Shown one piece after another: positions 9,641 through 22,084 of a stretch of 64,000 bases of DNA. Within the stretch, counting starts at the first letter, position 1. Every line of letters starts with the position of its first letter. This DNA comes from Liquidambar formosana (taxonomy: Eukaryota; Streptophyta; Magnoliopsida; Saxifragales; Altingiaceae). Both the position numbers and the translations under genes were made by a program. The stretch is taken from assembly GCA_039720395.1 (NCBI GenBank), contig CM077822.1, forward strand, positions 21,349,267-21,413,266. The letters run 5' to 3'. A model generated the notes under the pieces. It saw only the letters and a list, made by a program, of their open reading frames with translations, ran no database searches and had not been told where the DNA came from.

Positions 9641-11280
9641 TTTATAAAATCATGTTGCATCTTGTTAATTTAATGTGGGTTAACTTAGTAACCCCAAGGG
9701 AAATTGGTAATGTGAACCCTTACCAAAGCCAGACCAACTAATCAGTCAAACAAGTATATTTGCCTTGAGCTGATTCAAGTCTTAAGTCTTAACTTGGATG
9801 ACCTCATGAGATCACTCAAACATGCATATCTTGGTGAAACTCGCTCACGTCAGCTGCATTTGAATGTGGGTTAATCTAATAATATAGTGTGAGGCTTTTT
9901 TAAGACCAGATGGGCCACTAGGATGCTAGGGCTGCTTTCTCGCCATATAGGCATTTGCTCTAATGCCAAGGTTAAAATATGGGTACTTTAGATTCATTTA
10001 ATTGCATGATATATATTGGATCCACTCTCATCAACACGTGCTGATTTTCTTATATGAACAACATGCATTGACGGATTGTACACTGTGCATAGGTGGGTTG
10101 TACTGTATAACCCAGACATGTACGGGGTACAACCCCCAATGCATGATGCTAATGTAATTTACATCGACATGTCCTTATAAGAGTGGACTCATGGTGAGTG
10201 TGTGTGTGTGTGTGTGTGTGATATATGTATGTATATATATAAAGAACTGTTGTAATCATATTACTCCAAGTAATTATATAATAGATAGATAGGATATGGG
10301 CAATCGATGGTTAATAATCAAGTTTCCCATCCTTGAGTAACAATGTTGCAGCATTAATATAGAGAAGCAAATGTGTGAATTTATAAATAAAGATAAAAAA
10401 TAAAAAATAAAAACAGAGAAACAAATATGCATAAACCTTTTGCTTGGAAAAGAAGCCAACTCATAGGGACTGTAAGGGTAATTATACTCTCCTCTTTTGT
10501 AATCCGATCCCTTCAGTTGGTCAATTTACAAAATTCCATTTTACCATAACGATTTAGCATACATCAATACCTTTCTTTATAAGGCTATTCTTTCATGTGT
10601 CCCTTCAACGAATAACATCTTTGCAGGTTCTTGCATTGCAGAGCCATTGATTGCGCTTGATCGAGAATGGTTTGCTATCATTTTAACAAACAAATCATGC
10701 GCTCAAATTGAAGGAGGCTGGTATGAACTGTACAAATATCATCTTACGAGTATGAAAGATGTCTGGATGTTGTTCCATTGATTATGTTTCATTTATAACT
10801 TGTTATGTTTGTCAAATTTTTTTGTGCATGATGGAAATATATCTTCATTTCAACCATCCAAGAAAGAATCTAAACTGCATGGCTGCATCTTTAGAACAAA
10901 GTAATTTTTGTAAACATTATAGTAACATGATTGGAAAATGAAGATATTAGAGAAAACATAGCCATAATAACATTCAAGGCAAAAAGAACATGATCAACAC
11001 ACCATCTGAAAACACGATTAAGGAGATTAAAATAATAGTATTAAATGATTTGTTTTTATTTAAGTGGTTTATATTTAAAATTATTTCTATATAAAACCTC
11101 TTATGTCAACCTACAGATTATTGTATTTTGCTAACTAAATTCGACGTAAGGATGAAGAAAACAAAAAATAGACATTGTGAGTTTCCATCAGTGAAATACT
11201 AAGATGTGGCATGCTTTGATATAAAGATATAAAACATTATAGATTTTTTTAAAAAAAATAAAAAATATTCACATGCAATA
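9641..11280. other. Unit A-specific intergenic DNA
   Basis: No complete gene. A (GT)n microsatellite is at about 10198-10220. Around 10630-10780 a reading frame containing EPLIALDREWFAI and GGWYELYKYHLT, preceded by a possible acceptor, looks exon-like, but I do not recognise the family and find no neighbouring exons; treat it as a possible gene relic. The rest is AT-rich. Confidence 0.5.
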
Positions 11281-11730
11281 CTTGTGTGCATCAACTAGTC
11301 TTATTAAGTGCACTTGACCGTCAAGTGCACATCTTAAGCAAGATTTATTATTTATATTATCATTATTATTCTTTTTTTCCCTCTCCTTACCCATCTAGCA
11401 TCTATAATATTATTTTTATTATTCCTTCGTTTTTTTTTTCCCCTGCTAATCCAGCATCTATATATGTGTATGTCTGTGCATTTTTGCCTGTACATATGTA
11501 TGTATATATGTATGTATATATATGGACATTTGATTATGTCCACAAGATCATAGAATACCCTAAATATCCCACTATATTGGAGCTAGGCAACAATCATGGA
11601 TAGTGGGTAGTAGATTTGAGTTCAAAATAGTTTCTCCTGTTTTAGGTGGCTAGAATCATCTGTTCATGAGGCAAGATTCAACCAACTATAATCTTAAAAA
11701 ATTAAGATCATTTTGTCAAAGCTAGACGTT

Positions 11731-11761
<31 letters not shown>

Positions 11762-11792
11762 GGTGAACTTAAATATGCTTTTGTGATATATG

Positions 11793-12524
11793 CAAGGACT
11801 TTAATATCGATATCGATGGATATATAGAGGGTCCAAAAATGTGGATATATCGGATATATCGTTGGATATATCGACAATATCGATATCGTTGGATATATCG
11901 ACAATATCGATATCGTTTTAAAGATATAGTGGATATTATGAGTTAAACATGGATATTTTTATTTAAACTTTGGGAAACAATGATTTAAACTCTAATACAC
12001 AATCTAGCATCAAAATATTGCAATTTAAATATGTATAATACAAGTATGTGTTGCGTAGGGTATAAAAAATATACCGCGCTAAGTAAATAAATAATAGAAA
12101 ATTTTGCAAATTCAACATTTAGATGTTATATAACATTGAAATAGATTTTTGTAACATTTAAATATAGAGTGCTATTAGACCAAAGGCCATTGGTTTGAAA
12201 TAATATTTTAAATTATGTGAAATAATAAACATAGTAAAATATACATATATATGTGAATCCTAACCTATTCTAATGTGTAAAAATTTCACCAGAAATCAGC
12301 AAAAGGGCATTTAAACATGACAGTGTCGATATCTTGAACGATATCAGCGATATATTTTCGATATCAGCGATATATCTTCGATATTTTCGATATATCGCTG
12401 ATATCGTTCGATATTTTGTTTTTTGAAAATTTTTCAATTTCGCAACAATATATCGTATCGTTACCCTCCGATATGGCGAAAAATCGCGATATATCATCGA
12501 TATATCGCGATTTCTAAGTCCCTG
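11793..12524. mobile_element. hAT-like element rich in GATATATC palindromes
   Basis: The ends are imperfect inverted repeats, CAAGGACTTTAATATCGAT and (minus strand) CAGGGACTTAGAAATCGCG. Unit B preserves the uninterrupted site ('tgcttttgtgatatatgg' near 41422-41440), showing this is an insertion. The flanks gatatatg and tatatatg suggest an 8 bp duplication, but four extra bases (gttc) follow the right end. Both subterminal regions (11805-11925 and 12325-12510) carry many copies of GATATC, CGATATATCG and related palindromes. No transposase ORF. Confidence 0.65.
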
Positions 12525-14203
12525 GTTCTATATATGGATAACTCATAACATTTTATTTTTCTTCACATTCTATATTATTATTAGCATTGACTTACCCAGC
12601 TATTGAGGAAATCCCAACGACACAAATCTCTCCTACAGTCTACCCTTCGAGTCTAGGTTGTCAAAGGGTGATTACTTCAAGAAAAGAACATTTTCCTTTT
12701 CCTTACCATCCCCCCCCCTTCTCTCAAGGAATTGGAAAATTTTAAAATTAAGTATAAAAAATATTGTTAAAGAATATAGGCAACCTACACTTTTTATGGG
12801 GGGATAAATTATGGTAGTTTTGTCTATAAAAGACTATGGTCTTGACATAGAGTTGTTGTTTTATTAGGTGGGAGTAATATAGTGAATTTGGGAGACTTAG
12901 TTGTATGGTATGACAATAGCTTGATGAGGGATATATGTTTGTGACACTCTTTTAAATGATGGTTGTGTGCTTTTATTCAGGCCATTTTGAGTCCAGTTTT
13001 TTTTATTGTAAATGTTTTTTAATTTACATTCTTAATGTCTTCTTCTTTAATTTTCCCCCACTTGTGAGAAATCTAAATGTAGGGGCAATGGATAATGGGG
13101 AAACAGATTTTGAGAATTCGATAGAGGAAGCCTACGCACTGAGATTTTGCGCCCTCACTTAATTTGGCAGGTTACTAGAAGATTAACATGGGTGTGCGGC
13201 ACAATTTTGGGAGAGACATGTACTAAGTGGGTACTGCACTCCTTGCTTCCAGTGAGTGTCTAGAACAGCTGCAACAATAGAAATTTGTTTCAATATTTTA
13301 TTCTACATTGTTCTCCATCAACATAAGTGTGGTGGTGTTTTCTTAAAATAAAATTCACTTTATAATTTATTGTCCTTTCATGGAATTCAGTATGATATGC
13401 TCTTGGTCATTGGACGGGGAACATCTATCAAAATTGCGTTGATAAAAACAAATCACCATGGAGGATCCATGGGACATATAAGCATGTCCCCATGTCCAGT
13501 ATGAACAAGGCGGCTATTGTGGCATCTTTTCAAACCAGCTATTTCATTTCAGGTTCTCTTAATATTTTGGAATCAACTTGTTTTCAAGTGCTAGATCAAA
13601 ATTTGTGTCTCATCACTCATGTTTTTGTTATAATATGCTTCACTCTTTGGTCCCATTACACGGCTCATTTTATTTGTTGCTTCCTTCTGATCATTTGAGG
13701 GTTTAATTTCAATTTTTAGCCGAATAACTTTCAAGAGTTTCATAACATAAAAAAGCCGGTTCCTGCACAATGCGAATGCAAGGTCAAACAGTTTGCCCAT
13801 TACATGGCTCTTTAGAACTTATGTTTTTATAGAATCTTAGATCTACTTGTTCTTGTCTTGTCTAATTATTGAAGGTGAAACTTGTCCAAGTCACGAACAG
13901 AGTGCAGGAAGCATATTTTGCTCGGTTATACCTTACAAAGGCAACTTCCACTGTTTGCCCTTGATTCACCCAGCAAACATGTGAAACCAGTTATACCCTA
14001 GATGCAAACTGCAAACTGAGTAACTGGTTACTGATCATATCTTCAATGCATGCATAGATGGATTATGAAGCAGAGACTGTTAGTTCTGATATTCGACCTT
14101 CTGATGTCATTAACATTGCAGTAAGATGCAAGGTACTTTGGCTCCCCTCAATACTTACTATTAAATTTATTTTCATACATGAGGTGTTGAAACTTCTTTA
14201 GAG

Positions 14204-14503
14204 CGTGTTTGGCAAGAGCAGAATCGGGGGGAAAGGAATGGTTGAAACTATTCCTTTCCCTTGTTTGGCATAGGTGGAAAATGTAGAATCATTAGAAAGG
14301 AAAGGATGGAAAGGATTTGGAATGGCATCCATACAGTTTTTTATATTACCCATAAGGGGGTGGAATTGTGGGGAAAGGTAAGCTTATTTAAGAAAGGCTT
14401 TCTCTCCTATTTTAAAACTTTTTGATGCTAAACGGGAGAATGGAAATTCCTTTTCTTTCTATTGATTCTTTTCCTTTCTTTAAGAATCTCTTGTGCCAAA
14501 CAT
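14204..14503. mobile_element. Foldback MITE, copy A
   Basis: Begins GTGTTTGGCAAGAG and its minus-strand right end begins ATGTTTGGCACAAGAG. Inner parts are also complementary (GGAAAGGAATGG against the pyrimidine-rich right side). Also present at 43932-44224. Non-coding; superfamily not resolved. Confidence 0.6.
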
Positions 14504-15469
14504 CATGTTTTGTGCCCATTGCATACATGTTACCATGGAACAAGGACATATTCCAAATTTATCCAGTTGCAAAAGTTTGACATGGAAAATATTGGACCTC
14601 TTGATGCATATTCCAAATTTATTTAAGAAAGTTTGACATGACATTAGCCACAGGCATACTTTAGTTGGTTAGTAGTATGGCCAAGTTGTCCCATACCTTT
14701 TTATTCCTAGATAAGGCATCTTGATGCATGCGACAGCTTGGATCTCCCTCCATGTCTTCGCCCAAGCGGAAACAGGGCAGGTTTACTGGTATGAACTTAA
14801 AAAGGGCTCCCTCTCACGGGCACGTGCGCCTTAGCCCCTCGTTCCTTTTAAAGGATGGGTTTGCCCTTTTAACAATCTGTAAAGTGATTAAGTGAGTTGA
14901 TTTTTGTTTTTCTTTCCAAACTTTATAATATCATAATTTCATTTTATATGTTTTTTTAAAATTAAAAAAAAAAAACCTTAAGCAATTTTGCTTGATCAGC
15001 AAACACAACTTCAGCAACCTTCTTTGGGTGGTGGCAAGTCGTCTTTAATTGCTTACTTAACAAACTAAAGAGCTGCTTTTGCTAATCCATCTCAGGTGAA
15101 CATGAGAAAACACCACAATCCGATTACCATCGACAACTTATATCGACTTCACACAGAAATTTCTCTGTTTACCAAAATTATATTCTCTTCACAAAATTAA
15201 AATTCTCCACTTACCATCTCCATCGTCGCTTCAAAACGGAGAACTCTGGACTTGGATTCAGTGCTAGGTGAGCCCAGAACTATGCTAGGATAATCTGAGC
15301 GATTGAGTTAATATTTTGACAGAAAAATTAAAAAGGTACTGTCAAAATGACCAAAATGATTTCATGAGTACATTTTTAATCCTTTAATGTGAGCCGTCAA
15401 AATCCAAGTTCAACGGCTCAGATTACCCCAACACCGTAGTGGACTTAAACTGAATCCAAATCCCAGAGA

Positions 15470-15670
15470 ACTCCATAACCCGTTTGCTTCGGAGAGAAAA
15501 AACAGAGGAGTGCGAAATCCATAACCAATTGGAAAAACTCCATATATAGACACGGTGGGCAAATTCCATAACCCACAAAAATTGTCTTCAGGACGAATTC
15601 CATAACCCACCAACCATCCCCGACACAAGAAAAAATTTATTAAATAACAAAGGAAAATTCCATAACCCAA
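15470..15670. repeat. Dispersed TTCCATAACCCA motif cluster, copy A
   Basis: Five copies of (A/C)TCCATAACC(CA) start near 15471, 15517, 15563, 15597 and 15657, spaced about 34-60 bases with unrelated DNA between. On the minus strand each can read GYGI in an open frame. The cluster recurs at 45708-45905. Its meaning is not clear. Confidence 0.6.
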
Positions 15671-17470
15671 ACAGCTTCGACAACCCATTGTTACCACACG
15701 AGCATGGCTTTTGAACCAAATGATATTTCAAAACCAAATTGGGAAATGGCATAGGTTTTGGCTGCAGGATTTTAAAAATAATTTAAGTATTTTTTATTGA
15801 TTGGTCGAAACTCGAAAGTTTTTTTGGGAAAAAGAAGTGATCAATTTTATGTTGAAATATTCTGAAGCATCGAGCCTAATCTTTATGGCTTTCTTGAGAA
15901 GTCTCAATTGTTTTTATTTTATTTTATTTTATTTTTTATTTGTGAACTGGCGACTAATTACACTTCCGGTAGTACTAAACCTTGTGGGTGGATGGAAACT
16001 GCCATATTGACTTATATCCAGAAACCGACATTATACTTTCGGCCATGGAAAAAGTGAATTGGGTACTCTATTGTCTCCATGGTCTCTTTTTGATGGGTAA
16101 GTTTTTGATCAGATTGTGGGAGAGTGTGGACCCAGCGGTCTTTTTATTTTTTATTTTTTTTATTTTGGTCTTTTACAAACAAGAGTATGTTGGAATCTGG
16201 ACCTATCACAAGCTCTATAAGATAGTCATCCATTCTTTTCTCTATTTTCATCTTAGAGTATCTCTAAGAGATCTATTTATTCAACCCCTGGCTATTTTAA
16301 CTAACCAAATCACAATTTTCATTATCCAAAGGACTAGCTATATGTATATATTTTAGCAAGTTAATTTTTTTTTGGCTAACTAATTAATCAAATCACATTT
16401 TTGCTAGCTATATTTAACTAGTAAATATCCGAAGTGTTCTTTTCTTTCGTTTTCCGTTCTATTATTTTTTTCACTCACACTCTCATATTGAAAAATTTGT
16501 GAGCTCCTTCGAGATAAACACGTGATTCTTTCAAGGACACAATTATACTTTTTCTTATGTCTATCATACTCTAATGTTTATAAAACCACCGATTTCATAG
16601 ATTTTCATTATAAAAAAAAAAAAAAAAGGGAAGTTATTTTTTTACTATAGCCTTATGTTATAAGAGTTTTTGTTTTACAATGGTTCTATAAACAAATTCA
16701 TTAATCTCATAAGCCATTTTCATACCAAAGTGACAGAGTTACCCTTATCTTACAAAAATATCATGTCTTATTTATCTTTGTTCTCATACGGACGGTATTT
16801 CCATATTCGCCGACCAATAAATTTATTTTTTAAGTTTTCCCCACAACCACTCGACTCAATAAATCAACCAAAGTCTCACCACCTCCAACCTTCATCTCCA
16901 TTCCCAAACCGTTGATAAGAACCAGGATCTACTTTTGCAACGTACCTTTTCATACTAAAAATAAGTTAATTGTATAAGGTGCCGGCCTCCTTCATAACGA
17001 AAAAGGAAATACGCTTAAAAGCAAATAAAAGTAAATCAGAATTTTTCAAAAAAGATGAGCACCTTATATCGGTGAAGAGTTTAAAGAATCTTTTAACGAG
17101 GTTATTACTAAAACCATTTTCTTAAATAGGATTATTGCTAATTTTTCTAAAAGAAACCACCAACTTCATAGATTTGCATAGAAATTTCGAAGAAACGTAG
17201 TGACGTAGCGTACGGCTTGTATGGGTAAGAAATGTCAAATTTAATGTAAAGGAATGGGTGGTTACAGTTCACTTACAGGGGCAAGGACCGGCCTTAGTTG
17301 ACTGACATGACAAAAAGCTCACTGCTTTCCATCTTATGTAGGAGCCACCGCATGAGGACAGACAATAATAATTCAAAGAGGGAACACTATACCTCGCCCT
17401 AAACCTGTACTTGACCAATACCATTGCATGTGTTACTATGGGGCATTGGAAACCATCTCACCACTTGCAT

Positions 17471-18150
17471 ATCCAGGACTTAAAAGGATTGACTTATATA
17501 TCTAACATCCTAACTCAAAATGCTAGAGCTTGTGTGGAAATCCATATCAGAACTTTCCTGGAAATTAGTTGTGTTTCTTTAATAATAAAATCCACTATGA
17601 AATAATTAGCCATGGCAGAAGTGAATTATGTCTTTTACTCTGACCATAGTATATTTGACGGATAGATTTAATAACAGAAAATTCCAAATGATTAATTCTT
17701 GGTGGACACAAACAATCTTCCCGTTCCATGTGTACTAAGCAATTACAAGAAAAAGTTTATAGGATGACGTCCTAGTCTTGAAGGGACAATGAAAGTTGAA
17801 CTTAAAATCTCTTCCTTAGCAAAAAGCCCTCAGACTAATCTATCCAACCCCAAGGTTGTGTTTTTTAAGTGTTATAAAAGTAAAGTCATTGTCATATGCG
17901 GAGTAGAATTTTATTTTGGATCAAATAACATTGTACGGATTGGACTTGTTTCCCAAATGACCGAAAAAAAAACAAGGAAAGAAAGAAAGAAAGAAAAAGG
18001 GAAAAATGATTTAAACTTCTTGTTCCCTTCTGGTAAATTTCAGTTTCAGCTTGGAAAATACGTGAAAGGTGGCTTCCAGCTAAGGCACAATTGGAAATTG
18101 CTTGGATGCTTCCCAATTGAATTAAAGGTAAACCAAAGAAAGAAAGGGTA
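17471..18150. other. Upstream region of TNL2
   Basis: No gene recognised. The part after about 18030 ('ttgcttggatgcttcc') is similar to 59210-59310 upstream of TNL3, whereas TNL1 has different sequence at this position. The open frame around 17789-18151 is low-complexity Lys-rich and not supported as a gene. Confidence 0.5.
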
Positions 18151-18179
18151 GACTTGTAAGCTCGATCATATTAGACTAC

Positions 18180-18187
18180 TATAAATA
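18180..18187 (+). promoter_or_regulatory. TATA box of TNL2
   Basis: TATAAATA lies 88 bases before the TNL2 ATG, a reasonable distance for a plant core promoter with a short leader. The aligned TNL3 leader (59305-59345) lacks this stretch through a small deletion, and TNL1 has unrelated sequence here. Confidence 0.5.
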
Positions 18188-18267
18188 TTTCTCTGTCTGA
18201 GAGTCTGATTCACTCTACCAAGGAATTTGAAACACCCCCAAGTTTGTAAATTTTCCATTTGCTTCAC

Positions 18268-18779
18268 ATGACGACCCAAAATCCATCTTCTTCTTCTTCT
18301 TCTTCTTCGGCCTCTAAATGGATTTACGATGTCTTTGTGAGTTTCCGAGGCGAAGACACACGCAAGACCTTCACCGACCATCTCTGCGAGGCTTTGAAAC
18401 AGAAAGGAATTCAAATCTTCAAAGACGATGAAAAGCTTGAGAGAGGAAAAGAAATTTCGCCAGGCCTCCTTAGAGCAATTGAAGAATCGAGGTTTTCTCT
18501 GATCGTTTTGTCGATCAACTATGCTTCTTCCAAATGGTGCTTGGAAGAACTTGTGAAGATCCTTGAGTGCAAAGAGACCAGAGGACAGATGGTTTTGCCG
18601 ATTTTCTACGACGTGGATCCGTCGGAAGTAAGAAAGCAGACGGGGAGTTTTGCGAAGGCGTTTGCTAAATACGAAGAAGAAGATTTCGAGGGGAAGGATA
18701 AGAAGGTGCAGAAGTGGAGGGCGGCTCTAACGGAGGTAGCCAATTTATCTGGTTGGGATTTACGCAATACTGCAAATGG
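18268..18779 (+). pseudogene. TNL2 exon 1: TIR domain (intact exon)
   Basis: ATG at 18268 begins MTTQNPS, followed by an expanded Ser run encoded by a TTC/TCT microsatellite, then YDVFVSFRGEDTRKTF and SINYASSKWCLEEL with the catalytic-type Glu retained. The donor GG|GTATAT is intact. The exon itself has no lesion, so a TIR-only or TIR-plus-short-tail protein is possible even though the full gene is broken. Confidence 0.88.
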
Positions 18780-20392
18780 GTATATCGTTTTCAACTGAAA
18801 TCTCTTTTGCTTACTATTATTTATTAGTTTATTAGATGTTAGACTATCCGATCCAGTGGCATGTCCTCTTCCAATAAGGATGGAATCCAATTTAATGCCT
18901 ATTCACAATAAATTTAACTATATTGGATAAACCTCAAGAGAAAGATCAATGATTCACAAAAGTTATGTCTCAAGAAGCAGGATTTGTTGTTAATTGACAG
19001 TGAAATGGATGATAGCCTTACCGAATTACTCAGCCAAAGGTTAGGAAATCTTTATTGGCTCAAATATATAAATAAACCTCTGTTTGATGAGTTATAAACT
19101 GTTAAAGATCTCATCTTTAAACCTATTAACTTATTTGATGATCTCATGGAGACATTTATTTTCTTTCAAAAATTTTGAAAATTGCTTCACCATTCATGGA
19201 ATTTAAGAATTAATACAATACGATTTTTGACGCACGGATTGTTACCTTAAGAATTATATATATCTATATTTATACTACTTATAAAAATTTACATCTTATA
19301 AATAATTTTAATTAACCATTACATCCTTATTTTAAATTTTAAATATTTATTTATCCTTTCTTTAATTGAATTACACGTTGGATATACATAAATAGGAACA
19401 GAAATATATCCTAAAATTCCAAAGACCCTAACATATAAATATGATCAGTAACGCAGCCAATTAAACTACGCATACAAAAACATAATACTGCCTCACGTTT
19501 CTCCACAGCAACTGCCTATTCTACTTTCTTCTGCAACTCTGTCTGCAACCTTCTTCATCAATTGCATCTTCTATCTTCTTCTGCAACTGTGTCTTCTATA
19601 TTCTTTTGTTTTGTCTAGTATGTTTTTTTCAATAAATTTCACCCATGTAATCTCTGTTTCAAATGTAAAAATTTTTTTTCCTGCTTGAACAAAAACCAAA
19701 GAAAACCCAAATAAAGAGAAACCAAGAAGAAAAAGAAGCCATGAAGGAATGCACGAAACCTAGATAAACAGGAGAGAGATAGAATGATGTGTAAGTTTGC
19801 AAAGTCTGTTTGATTCTCCAAATTAATAAAAAAGACAAAAAAATAAACTTACAAAACCAAAAAGTAATTAAAAAATTTTTTTAATTTGTAAAGAAAAATA
19901 TTTGCAGGACCTAAAAAAATAATTAAAAAAAAAAAACAAACAAACAAACAAAACAGAACCAAAAAGCAGAATAAGTTTTTTTCAATTTAAAAAAAAAAAA
20001 AACAAAATCATAATTAAAATTTTTTTTTTTAAATGTAGAGTCAGGAAAAAAAAAAATCATTTGTGTGTACCACGATTACTCAGATCTTGACCCAAATAAA
20101 ACTCCATTGATGAACCAAAAAGAAGAGTGCTTTGGACATCCACGTCAACCACCGATTTCATCGCACAATTTTAAAGAATACATATTGGAAAAAAAAAATT
20201 TGTAGAAGATATACCTCATATAAAATCCACAGATCGACGGCAACCACTGATCGGCGGAGATCAAAACCCAGCCGCCTCACTTAAAAGAAGGGGGAGAGAG
20301 AAAGAAAATAATATCTGAAAGCAATCCGGCCACCTCACTTAAAAGAATTTTTTTTATGTGGTCAAACAAAAACTACTTCGTATAAAAGTCAT
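18780..20392 (+). other. TNL2 intron 1, 5' part
   Basis: AT-rich, with long A and T runs (19860-20060). No gene or structured element that I can support. The phrase cctcacttaaaaga occurs twice (near 20274 and 20332). Confidence 0.6.
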
Positions 20393-20404
20393 GGGATATT
20401 CTTT
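20393..20404. repeat. Left target-site duplication of the foldback element
   Basis: gggatattcttt is repeated exactly at 29904-29915, directly outside the two arms. The last bases are T-rich, so the true TSD could be 9-12 bases, compatible with a Mutator-like mechanism. Confidence 0.75.
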
Positions 20405-20898
20405 ACTTAAAAAAAAAAAAAAAAAAAAAGGGGGAATTACCAATTGAGTTTATCATTTGGTACTATTGCCTCCGAAGGAATGGCTCAGAATTCTAAGATT
20501 GGTAATGACCATTCAGGAACGGGTAAACCAGAGGTGGGGGTGTGGCTAGTTTTTACTTTCCCATTTTACCCTTCTGCACTAAAGCAAGCACAACGCCATC
20601 CTCTCTCTCGCTCTCTCTCTCTCTCATCCCCTTCTGCACAATACAGCATCCGTCCAATCTCTCTCTCATCCCCCCAGCACCCGTCCAATCTGTGTCTCTC
20701 TCTTACATCTCTGTCAGTCTTCATATGCACAGCACTCTCTCTCTCTCTCTGTCTCTCTCTCTCTCTCTCTATCTTCCCTTCAAGCTCCCACTCAAGGAAA
20801 CTTAACAGACATCTCACGGCGACCTCCCTCATACATCCAAACGACAGCCTCCTCCCTCACCGGCGGCAAGAAACAGCGGCAAGGAATGTGATGACCTG

Positions 20899-20933
<35 letters not shown>

Positions 20934-22084
20934 ATGTACTGTATATTTACATATGTATATGCAATTTTATTTTCTTTAATTATTTTTGGAAAGGATGACC
21001 TTACCTTATGTTTTTGGGGCCAAGGAACACCATGGTAGTGTTAAATTTTAGAGAAAATGACCGTAGGTTGAAGTTTTAGAAATTTCAGAATTTTGGATCA
21101 TGAAAACCCAAAACTTTAGGATTAAAAACGAATATGATTTTATAGGATTTTGAATGAATAATTTATATACGCACGTAGTACTCTGCGTGAGCTTCGATTC
21201 GACACTTGAATGATTGAAAACGGTTAAGAAACGAGGGAGATATTAATCGTCGAAGTTGGCCCGTTGAACACACGGTGTAACCGGGTTACACAATGCAACC
21301 CGCGCGAGGTTGAAGATGAGCCATAAGACTATGATCCTGTGTGGGTGCATCCGTATACCTTACTATGTTCTCATGCATTTAAAAGCCATACGATAATCAT
21401 ATGAACCCCAAATTTGACCGTTGGACTCGTCTTGGCGGGCCCTACCATGTGGGACCCTTGGTTGACCATTTTGACTAAGTTTGACTGTAGTTTGACTTTT
21501 TGTCCAATTTAATATTTGTTAAAAATTCCAAAAAATACTAGAAAATTCCAAAAATTTTCATAAATTATGAAAAATTCCCAAAAATTATAAAGAGTGTTTT
21601 AAAAATTATTTTGAACATTTTCGGACCATAGTTCACTGTCAAAAGGCCAATAGTAATTTTTGAGTATGTTATATTTATTTTGAAATTTACCAAAATATTA
21701 CGTATGTATAATTATCAGATTTTATCGGTCCTCGGGAGAACCCTAGGGAGCATTAACGCTGCATTCGCACTGTCAGTATCTATCACGTGGATTTAGGTTG
21801 GTATTGCTCACGATTGAGGTAGGAAATGTGGCTTCTTTACACTTAATATAGTGTTATTTTATAAATGTGATTTAAAATACCTTAATTATGTTGTTGGATT
21901 TTTCCAGTGCAATGAGTCCAATATCATCCACCCATGCTGATGATTTTTTTTATTTATAACTTTAGAGTCTTTTACATGGGGCTATCAACATATATATATA
22001 TATATATATATATATGAGAAACCCCTTGTAGGTAAACCCTGAACCCATGCAAGAATAGTCAACAATCACTAACTACAATTTTAG

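Larger units (their letters stand above)
12530..17470. repeat. Downstream duplicated block, copy A
   Basis: Colinear with 41480-47470 of unit B, with indels. It contains a shared MITE (14204-14503), a repeated TTCCATAACCCA motif (15470-15670) and scattered exon-like frames, for example MDYEAETVSSDIRPSDVIN near 14058 and a short ORF ending near 13162. None forms a recognisable gene, and the unit B counterparts are interrupted. I read it as decayed intergenic sequence with gene relics. Confidence 0.7.

Noticed and set aside
20444..20899. Open reading frames of 87-151 codons in the CT-rich arm
   Set aside because: Ser/Leu-rich low-complexity translations of CT repeats in several frames, mirrored in the other arm; no domain and no conserved frame.
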